Shown here one piece after another: positions 1-5,201 of a stretch of DNA of 5,201 nucleotides; the stretch's first letter is position 1; each line of letters opens with the position of its first letter. The translations under genes and the position numbers were made by a program. Origin of the DNA: an uncultured Mesorhizobium sp. GTDB lineage: Bacteria > Pseudomonadota > Alphaproteobacteria > Rhizobiales > Rhizobiaceae. Location: assembly GCA_950071955.1 (NCBI GenBank), contig CATMOC010000316.1, positions 1 through 5,201 of the forward strand. The letters are read 5' to 3'. The notes under the pieces are model-generated. The model had not been told where the DNA came from and ran no database searches. It saw nothing but the letters and a program-made list of their open reading frames with translations.

Positions 1-360
1 GGTCCAGTTCAGCGCGACGAGACGCTCGATGGCGCGCCACAAATCGACCGGATTGAGCTGCTCGTGCGTGATCGAGGTGGCCAGCGAGCGCATGGCGCCG
101 CCGTCCTCGGCGCGAGGCACGACCAGCACCGCGATCTCTTCGAGACCGGCGACGATCGCCTGCTTGGCGCGGCGATGACCCTGGTCGATGACGAAGCCGT
201 TGCCGTCATCGGCTTCGGCGAAGACGATCAGCGGCTCGACAACGCCGATGGCCTTGATCGTCGCCAGCAGCAGCGCGTCGGCCTGAGGGCTGGACTTGGA
301 GCGGCGCGCCTTGTCGGGATTGTCCTTGAGCGAGCGCGGATCGACGAACTTCAGTTCCAT
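1..360 (-). CDS. ParB/RepB/Spo0J N-terminal-domain protein (partial, C-terminus beyond left edge)
   Basis: The first 120 residues are visible (MELKFVDPRSLKDNPDKARR and onward) and the frame is still open at base 1. The ParB/Srx fold is recognisable: box I-like GVVEPLIV at residues 39-46, then VIDQGHRRAKQAI at 57-69, matching the GERRxRA arginine patch that binds CTP in ParB proteins, then SITHEQLNPVDLWRAIERL near 96-114, like the conserved 'N.xR.xLNPxE' stretch. ParB-family proteins bind centromere-like DNA and act in replicon partition; on mobile elements single-domain relatives can instead be nucleases or regulators, and the missing C-terminus prevents a choice. ATG 360 is preferred because GAAGGAG lies 7 nt upstream. 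An in-frame ATG at 432 would add 24 residues but lacks a spaced Shine-Dalgarno. The gene is co-oriented with the large helicase gene, suggesting a shared backbone, and diverges from the toxin-antitoxin operon. No parA is visible here. Confidence 0.88.
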   Translation of the reverse strand, partial: MELKFVDPRSLKDNPDKARRSKSSPQADALLLATIKAIGVVEPLIVFAEADDGNGFVIDQGHRRAKQAIVAGLEEIAVLVVPRAEDGGAMRSLATSITHEQLNPVDLWRAIERLVALNWT

Positions 361-367
361 GGGAATG

Positions 368-374
368 CTCCTTC
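368..374 (-). promoter_or_regulatory. Ribosome binding site of the ParB-like gene
   Basis: On the minus strand GAAGGAG ends 7 nt before the ATG at 358-360. This strong site decides the start at 360 over the in-frame upstream ATG at 430-432, which is preceded by a run of G abutting the codon and not by a properly spaced site. Confidence 0.8.
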
Positions 375-435
375 GAAGGGTTGCGGACGCGGCCTCTTCG
401 CCGGTCCTTTTCCGTCTTCTTTCCGAAAACATCCC

Positions 436-460
436 CCGGCCCGCGGAGCGGGCGGGCCGG
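436..460 (-). repeat. Strong GC-rich inverted repeat / hairpin in the parB leader
   Basis: The arms CCGGCCCGC (436-444) and GCGGGCCGG (452-460) are perfectly complementary over 9 bp around a 7-nt loop. In the minus-strand transcript the stem is followed by GGGGGATGTTTTC, so a short T-run appears several bases after the stem, not directly after it. That makes a classical intrinsic terminator doubtful. An attenuator, RNA-stabilising stem or protein-binding palindrome are all possible. Confidence 0.55.
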
Positions 461-666
461 TGCAATTGCCAGGTGAGCATCCCTGCCCGGCAGGCCAAGC
501 GGGGCTTTCAGCCCTGCGCCGGACGACGCGGCCGGGATTGCGAGGCTGGCGGTTGAGCGTCAGCGCCGCCGGTCCGACCGATCAGCGACGGGTTTTCCTT
601 GCCTCCATTTTCCTTTCCCGATCCTGTCCAAATCTGCACGGCAGAGCGCTCACGCCCTGATGGCGC

Positions 667-696
667 TTGAAACTTGCGTATATTATGGCAATATAC
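667..696 (+). promoter_or_regulatory. Candidate promoter and operator of the brnT operon
   Basis: A perfect inverted repeat, GTATATT (678-684) and AATATAC (690-696) with a 5-bp spacer, forms an AT-rich island in an otherwise GC-rich region, 4 bp before the toxin ATG. It contains TATATT (679-684), a good -10-like hexamer. A -35-like TTGAAA at 667-672 sits 17 bp before AATATA (690-695), so the exact -10 is ambiguous. Antitoxins of BrnT systems are known to repress their own promoter with a ribbon-helix-helix dimer, for which a short palindrome over the -10 is a natural operator. That assignment is inference. The transcript would have a very short or absent 5' UTR. Confidence 0.5.
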
Positions 697-700
697 ACCG

Positions 701-1003
701 ATGATCGAATGGGAACGGATTGCCGGCTTCGACTGGGATGCGGGCAACGCCCGCAAGAGCATCGACAAACACGCCGTCAGCCAGGCCGAGGCGGAACAGG
801 TCTTCTTCAACGAGCCGTTGCTGACTGTTTCCGACGCAAAGCACAGCGCCAACGAGCAACGAATTCATGCTCTGGGGCGCACCGATGACGGAAGGCTGCT
901 GCACGTCACCTTCACGCTTCGGGACAAGGACACCAAGATCCGGATGATCTCCGCCCGGGATATGAGCCGCAAGGAGCGAGGCTACTATGACCAAGACAGC
1001 TAA
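701..1003 (+). CDS. brnT: BrnT family type II toxin (RelE-like ribonuclease)
   Basis: This 100-residue protein has the layout of BrnT toxins: GFDWDAGNARKSIDKHAVS near residues 8-26, AEAEQVFFNEPLL near 28-40, an alpha/beta core with HALGRTDDGRLLHVTFTLR, and the signature IRMISARDMSRKERGYY near the C-terminus. BrnT has a RelE-like fold and cleaves RNA in the cytoplasm to arrest translation until neutralised by its antitoxin. The length matches the family. ATG 701 gives the expected N-terminus just before the FDWD block. A TTG at 674 would add nine residues that lie inside the inverted repeat and is disfavoured. No Shine-Dalgarno is evident before 701, so translation may be leaderless or weak. 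Toxin-first order is normal for this family. The gene overlaps the antitoxin gene by 17 nt, supporting coupled translation. The frame is intact and the signature residues are present, so it is probably functional. Confidence 0.92.
   Translation: MIEWERIAGFDWDAGNARKSIDKHAVSQAEAEQVFFNEPLLTVSDAKHSANEQRIHALGRTDDGRLLHVTFTLRDKDTKIRMISARDMSRKERGYYDQDS
971..976 (+). promoter_or_regulatory. Ribosome binding site of the antitoxin gene, inside brnT
   Basis: AAGGAG lies inside the end of the toxin reading frame, 10 nt before the ATG at 987. It supports that start. The antitoxin has a clear site while the toxin has none, which would favour excess antitoxin from one mRNA; this last point is inference. Confidence 0.6.
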
Positions 1004-1259
1004 GCCGGTACCGACCTTTGCATCGGAGGCCGAGGAGCGCACCTTCTGGGAGGCCAACGACTCCAGTGAGCATGTCGATTGGAGCAAGGCGGAACGGGTC
1101 CGCCTGCCCAACCTCAAGCCATCGTCGACCTCGATCTCGCTGCGATTGCCCAATGCCCTGCTCGAACGGATCAAGGTCGCGGCGAACAAACGCGACGTGC
1201 CCTATCAGTCCCTTATCAAGACCTGGCTGTCCGAGAAGATTGACGCCTCTCGAAGCTAG
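987..1259 (+). CDS. CopG/BrnA-type ribbon-helix-helix antitoxin of the BrnT system
   Basis: The 90-residue product pairs with the toxin gene it overlaps. Residues 9-45 carry the N-terminal block PTFASEAEERTFWE, then HVDWSKAERVRLPNLKPS, typical of CopG-type antitoxins found beside BrnT and likely the toxin-binding part. Residues 47-85 form the ribbon-helix-helix: beta strand STSISLRLP, helix NALLERIKVAANKRD, turn VPYQ, helix SLIKTWLSEKI. The dimer should bind the palindrome in front of brnT and repress the operon, while the N-terminal region masks the toxin; this is known for the family and inferred here. It resembles the CopG-antitoxin family more than the first-described BrnA family, so no symbol is given. 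ATG 987 is supported by AAGGAG 10 nt upstream. The stop lies 6 bp from the stop of the convergent helicase gene. Confidence 0.9.
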   Translation: MTKTAKPVPTFASEAEERTFWEANDSSEHVDWSKAERVRLPNLKPSSTSISLRLPNALLERIKVAANKRDVPYQSLIKTWLSEKIDASRS

Positions 1260-1265
1260 GGGGGC

Positions 1266-4200
1266 TCACGCCGCCTGTACGTCGGCCGCCCTGGTGCGCT
1301 CCACGTCCTGCGACAAGGAGTTCTCGATCTCGGCAAGCTGCCGGCGCTTGCCGGCCAGCTCGTCCGAAAAGGCAAAGGCACCGCCCTCGCGCGCGCGATA
1401 GGACGCCAGGCGCCGCTCGGCGTCAGAGAGGCGATGCCGATATCGCTCCTGCTCCTCCTCGAAGCTAGCAAGGACATGCTCGAGCCGGGCGATCGCACCG
1501 AGCGGCGGCGTGGTGACCGGCAACTCGATTTCGGTCTCGGCGCCGGTGCGCACCAGCATGGTGGCGTAGCGATAGCCATCCTGACCGAAGCGCTCGCCGG
1601 AGTAGCGAAGGTCGAAGCCGCCGATCGCGGCGATCGTGCGGGTGCCAGTGTTCTGAAGCTGCACGAGAGTCAGGATCTCGGTCATCAGGCCGCGACCGGC
1701 GAGTTTTCGCTCGATGAATGTCTCCTTGCCGACGCTCATGCGGAACGCATCGCCCGTCGTTGGAACGAGGCGCGCGAGGTCCTGGCCGATCTCGCCAATG
1801 CGGCGCGTCGAGTATTCGATATCGCGCTCGGCATCGCGGATCTGGCGGCGGATGGCGAACTGGTCGTCCTGGTGCGCGGACCGGAGCCGTTCGAGCCGCG
1901 CGATGTCGGCTTCAAGGCCCGCCTTCTGCATCAGGCGTGGATCGCCCGAGGCGATAGCCTTGGCCATGGCGAACTGGTTGGCCTGTCCCTCACCGAGGTC
2001 TTCGAGCCGGCGAACGGACGTGGCGCCCGACAGCGCCGCGGCGATGAAGCGGGCCTTGCGCTCATTGTTCTGCCACATCTGCGCGTCCATCGAGCCTTCC
2101 GTGGCATAGGCGAAGATGTCGACGACATCGTGCTGGTTGCCTTGGCGCAGGATGCGCCCCTCGCGCTGCTCGATCTGCGAGGGCAGCCACGGCACATCGA
2201 GATGGTGCAGAGCCTTGAGCCGGAGCTGGGCGTTGACGCCGGTGCCCATCGTGTCGGAGGAGCCGATGAGGAAGCGGACCTTGCCGGCACGCACATCGCC
2301 GAACAGGCGCTGCTTGGCCTCGGACTTCTTGAAGTCCTGCATAAAGGCGATCTCGGACGCCGGGACGCCCATGCGCACGAGCTCGTCGCGGATCCAGCGA
2401 TAGGCGGAGAAGCCCCGCGTCTTCTCGACACTGATCGTGCCGAGATCGGAGAAGATCATCTGCGCGGCGCCGGTCAGCTCGAATGGCTTGCCGTCAGGGC
2501 GGACATAGGCGCTGTCGGCCGTCTCCTGCCAGATGCGGTAAGCATTGGCGACGAGGTTGTTGAGTTTGTTGTCCGGCTCATTGTCATTGTCGGGATCGAC
2601 GAGGCGCAAGTCGATCGCGGCGTGGCGGCCATCGGTGATGACCGAGAGCAGGATATCGTCGCCCGGCTCGGGCGGACCTTCGCGCTGCTCGATTGCCTTG
2701 ATGCGTTGATCGAGGAGGGCCTGGTAGCGCTTGAAGGCCGCCGAAGGTTTTGAGGTCCTGATCTGGCGCGTGCCGGTCGAGAGCGCCGGCACCTTCACGT
2801 AGGCGCGCAAATCCTCGGGCATGACCACATCCGCGAAGCTGCGGAACATGGCGATGAGCTCGGGCACGTTGACGAAGGTGGCGAAGCGCGTCACCGGCTT
2901 GTACTTGCCGTTCGGCTGCAGTTCGAGCTCGGTGGTGACGTCGCCGAAGGTCGAGGCCCAGGCATCGAACTCGTGCAGTCCGCGCCCGGACAGCGCCGCG
3001 TAGCCGAGGTAACGCTGCACCGAGAACATCTCGCCCAGCGTGTTGGTGATCGGCGTGCCGGAGGCCAGCACGAGCGCCCGACCGGGATTCTTCGTCTCGA
3101 TGAAACGGGACTTCACATAGAGGTCCCAGGCGCGCTGCGAGCCGTTGGGGTCGATCCCCTTCAGCGTCGACATGTTGGTGGCGAAGGAGAGTTTCCTGAA
3201 CTCCTGCGCCTCGTCGACAATGATCTGGTCGACGCCGATCTCCGAGATGGTGAGCAGGTCGTCCTTCCGTGTGGCCAGAGACTCCAATCGTTCCTTCAAC
3301 CCCTCTTTCAGCCGTTCGAGGCGCTTGCGCGAGACGCGGTCGCCGCTCTCGACCTTGGTGAGCAGGACCTCGTAGAGCTCGAGCTCGTCCTGGATCATTT
3401 GGCTCTCGAAGGCCGATGGGACCGAAATAAAGCGGAAGGCCGAGTGGGTGATAATGATGGCGTCCCATGTCGCGGTCGCCGCACGACTGAGAAAGCGGTG
3501 CCGCTTGTCCTTGGTGAAGTTCGTCTCGTCGGCGACAAGGATGCGGGCGGTCGGATAGAGCGTCAGGAACTCTCGTGCCGCCTGTGCCAGGCAATGGCCG
3601 GGAACGACCATCATGGCCTTGGCGATGAGGCCGAGCCGCTTCTGCTCCATGACGGCTGCGGCCATGGTCATGGTCTTGCCGGCGCCGACGGCGTGGGCGA
3701 GATAGGTCGAGCCGGCCGAGATGATGCGCCAGATGCCGCGCTTCTGATGCCCATAAAGAGAAAAGGCGCCAGAGGCGCACGGAAGAACGAGATGGTCGCC
3801 GTTGAATTTTCTCGGGGCGATGTTGTTGAAGCGGTCGTTGTAGATCCGAGCCAGCCGGTCGGTCCGGTCGGCATTGGACCAGATCCAGGTCTGGAACGCC
3901 GTCTTGATCTTGGTGAGCTTTTCCTTGGCCGCTTCGGTGTCTACGACATTGAGCACGCGCCGCTCGGCTTGGCCGTCCCTGATGGTGTCGAAGATCTGCG
4001 GCACGCGGCTGTTGAGCGCATCGGCGATGAGCTCGCCGGCGTGCCGGCGGTCGGTGCCCCATTCCGAGGTGCCAGCGGCCATGTAGCCGAGCTGGCGAGC
4101 CTCGACGGTCCACGACGCCAGTTCGGGCATGTGATGGATGCGGATTTCGGCGCCCATCGTCTCCTTCACGAAGGCGACGACATCGGCAGCAGGAATCCAG

Positions 4201-5201
4201 GGGGCACCGAGACGGGCGGTAATGTCGGACGGGCCGAGATCGGCCGGCTGGACCGCGACAAGCGCGCGGACGTTGCGTTCGAACGCCGGATCGAGCGCTG
4301 CGGCGGCTTCGGCGGCCCTGAGCTTGTCGCGGAAGTGGCCGGAGAGATAAGCGTCATCGGTCTGCCAGGCGCCGGTCTCCGGGTCGCGGAAGATGGCGTC
4401 GCCCAGATCGGCGATGACGATCTCGGGATCGACATGCAGCAGCTCGGCGATGTGATCGATGTCGACATGGCCGCGCTCGTTGAGCACCACGGCCAGGGCA
4501 TCGGTGGCCGAATTGATGAGCGGCGCCGAAGGCGGCGCGATGACCGGCGCGGTGAAGATGGGCCCGGGGCGCGCAGTGTCTGTCTCGACGTCATAATCCT
4601 CGATCGAGGCGACCAGCCAGCAATCGGGATCGTCGAGGAACCGGGCGAGATTCGGCCGGCGATGCGTCTCGCGCACCTCGCCGGTTTCTGGATCCTTGGC
4701 TGTAGAGACGATTGTGGTGTTGATCGGACCGAAGGCGCGTACGAAGTTCGACCAGGCGATGCGCAGCTTGACCTGCGCCGGCTTCCACGGCCGATCGAGC
4801 TCTTGGCACCTCAGCACCTCGCGCACGGCGTCGCGGATCGGGATCATCTTGCGGATGATGCGGGCGTGCTTGTCGGGCACGCCATCGGCGCCGCCACCCT
4901 TGCGTATGCAGATGGTCACCGGCGCACCATCGACCATCTGCATCAGCGCCGTGTTTTGGCCGATGAAGTAGCTGCCTTCACGGATGCCGCTCTCGTCAGC
5001 GGCGCGGTCATCGCCGGCATCGGTGACGTCGATGGTGTTGGTATCGATGGCCTCCGGCTCGCCGTCATAAATGACCTCCGGAAGAAGAGAGATCGTCGCG
5101 GAAAGCGCCTCCGCGAGATCCACGCCCGGACGCGGCAGGCAGGTGTAAGTTTCACCGAAGGGCCCGGACGTCGTGGCGTGCGTGCCGAGCACGAAATCGG
5201 G
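1266..5201 (-). CDS. N12-class adenine-specific DNA methylase / SNF2-type helicase, DarB-like (C-terminal part; start beyond right edge)
   Basis: The frame is open through the right edge, giving 1311 visible residues. The GTG at 5190-5192 is probably an internal Val of PDFVLGTHA, a stretch that in this family follows the N6-adenine methyltransferase domain, so that domain is expected off-window. Superfamily 2 helicase motifs run in order: HAVGAGKT (Walker A, Lys about 509), VPGHCLAQAAREF (Ia), VDEAQEFRKL (Walker B, D663-Q666, DEAQ), ASGTPITNTLGEMF (III, 713-726), MGTGVNAQ (V, 985-992), QREGRILRQGN (VI, 1012-1022). Charged coiled-coil-like segments lie near 1095-1145 and 1245-1305, separated by a beta-rich stretch. 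Relatives are phage and plasmid proteins such as P1 DarB, linked to DNA modification and protection from host restriction; they likely act on DNA by ATP-driven translocation. All motifs are intact and no frameshift is seen. The specific role here is inferred. It is not the eukaryote-like strawberry-notch family, although that name is often used nearby. Confidence 0.9.
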   Translation of the reverse strand, partial: PDFVLGTHATTSGPFGETYTCLPRPGVDLAEALSATISLLPEVIYDGEPEAIDTNTIDVTDAGDDRAADESGIREGSYFIGQNTALMQMVDGAPVTICIRKGGGADGVPDKHARIIRKMIPIRDAVREVLRCQELDRPWKPAQVKLRIAWSNFVRAFGPINTTIVSTAKDPETGEVRETHRRPNLARFLDDPDCWLVASIEDYDVETDTARPGPIFTAPVIAPPSAPLINSATDALAVVLNERGHVDIDHIAELLHVDPEIVIADLGDAIFRDPETGAWQTDDAYLSGHFRDKLRAAEAAAALDPAFERNVRALVAVQPADLGPSDITARLGAPWIPAADVVAFVKETMGAEIRIHHMPELASWTVEARQLGYMAAGTSEWGTDRRHAGELIADALNSRVPQIFDTIRDGQAERRVLNVVDTEAAKEKLTKIKTAFQTWIWSNADRTDRLARIYNDRFNNIAPRKFNGDHLVLPCASGAFSLYGHQKRGIWRIISAGSTYLAHAVGAGKTMTMAAAVMEQKRLGLIAKAMMVVPGHCLAQAAREFLTLYPTARILVADETNFTKDKRHRFLSRAATATWDAIIITHSAFRFISVPSAFESQMIQDELELYEVLLTKVESGDRVSRKRLERLKEGLKERLESLATRKDDLLTISEIGVDQIIVDEAQEFRKLSFATNMSTLKGIDPNGSQRAWDLYVKSRFIETKNPGRALVLASGTPITNTLGEMFSVQRYLGYAALSGRGLHEFDAWASTFGDVTTELELQPNGKYKPVTRFATFVNVPELIAMFRSFADVVMPEDLRAYVKVPALSTGTRQIRTSKPSAAFKRYQALLDQRIKAIEQREGPPEPGDDILLSVITDGRHAAIDLRLVDPDNDNEPDNKLNNLVANAYRIWQETADSAYVRPDGKPFELTGAAQMIFSDLGTISVEKTRGFSAYRWIRDELVRMGVPASEIAFMQDFKKSEAKQRLFGDVRAGKVRFLIGSSDTMGTGVNAQLRLKALHHLDVPWLPSQIEQREGRILRQGNQHDVVDIFAYATEGSMDAQMWQNNERKARFIAAALSGATSVRRLEDLGEGQANQFAMAKAIASGDPRLMQKAGLEADIARLERLRSAHQDDQFAIRRQIRDAERDIEYSTRRIGEIGQDLARLVPTTGDAFRMSVGKETFIERKLAGRGLMTEILTLVQLQNTGTRTIAAIGGFDLRYSGERFGQDGYRYATMLVRTGAETEIELPVTTPPLGAIARLEHVLASFEEEQERYRHRLSDAERRLASYRAREGGAFAFSDELAGKRRQLAEIENSLSQDVERTRAADVQAA

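Larger units (their letters stand above)
361..620 (-). promoter_or_regulatory. Long, GC-rich, hairpin-rich leader upstream of the ParB-like gene
   Basis: No convincing protein gene lies here; open frames across it are long only because of high GC. Read as minus-strand RNA it offers a series of hairpins: 5-bp arms at 548-552/566-570, an 11-bp near-palindrome at 570-580, 5-bp arms at 502-506/510-514 with a 3-nt loop, a 13-bp near-palindrome at 482-494, and a 9-bp perfect stem at 436-444/452-460. Two purine-rich tracts (minus sense), at about 593-618 and 405-424, flank the GC-rich part. This fits a structured 5' leader or an attenuator, but short hairpins are also frequent by chance at this GC content. 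No known riboswitch class was recognised. Confidence 0.4.

Noticed and set aside
436..460. Intrinsic terminator in the parB leader
   Set aside because: The stem is strong, but the T-run is short and separated from it by several bases on the minus strand, and there is none on the plus strand.
64..660. A 198-residue plus-strand frame across the ParB gene and its leader
   Set aside because: It is antisense to a clear ParB domain, has no recognisable motifs, and runs into low-complexity Gly/Pro/Arg sequence.
682..710. Minus-strand promoter for parB with CATAAT as -10
   Set aside because: A -10-like hexamer exists within the inverted repeat, but no -35 of reasonable quality lies 16-18 bp upstream.
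683..1189. A 168-residue minus-strand frame opposite the toxin-antitoxin genes
   Set aside because: It is the antisense shadow of two well-recognised genes. An antisense RNA is possible, but a protein is not supported.
1434..2753. A 439-residue open frame on the plus strand
   Set aside because: It lies antisense to the helicase motifs, in the frame that stays open because of GC-biased third positions, and it resembles no family.
2584..4113. A 509-residue open frame on the minus strand
   Set aside because: It is a shifted frame of the helicase gene, with an Arg/Pro/His-rich composition typical of an out-of-frame translation; the true frame holds intact helicase motifs.
5190..5192. GTG as the start of the large helicase protein
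   Set aside because: The frame is open to the window edge, and PDFVLGTHA fits the internal linker after the methylase domain in relatives, so the real start is off-window.

Overview
The window is GC-rich and looks alphaproteobacterial. It reads as part of the backbone of a plasmid or integrative and conjugative element, not as housekeeping chromosome. This rests on the genes present: a very large N12-class adenine-methylase/SNF2-type helicase (DarB-like) protein, a ParB-domain protein, and a BrnT-type toxin-antitoxin pair. There are no tRNA, rRNA, transposase, CRISPR or integrase features. The taxonomic guess comes from base composition and protein flavour only.

Layout: (1) 1-360, minus strand, is the N-terminal 120 residues of a ParB/Srx-fold protein that runs off the left edge. 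(2) 361-700 has no protein-coding gene. It is the divergent control region between parB (minus) and the toxin-antitoxin operon (plus), with several GC-rich hairpins in the parB leader and a perfect 7-bp inverted repeat just upstream of the toxin. (3) 701-1259, plus strand, is a two-gene BrnT toxin / ribbon-helix-helix antitoxin operon with a 17-nt overlap. (4) 1266-5201, minus strand, is the C-terminal 1311 residues of the helicase protein, with its start beyond the right edge.

The helicase and parB genes point the same way, and the toxin-antitoxin cassette sits between them on the opposite strand. The antitoxin stop lies 6 bp from the helicase stop with no visible terminator, so convergent read-through is likely. 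My reading is that the helicase and ParB-like protein belong to the element's DNA-maintenance or anti-restriction backbone, and that the toxin-antitoxin pair is a stabilising cassette placed in a backbone gap. The families are well known. The less explained parts are the long structured parB leader and the tight convergent arrangement.
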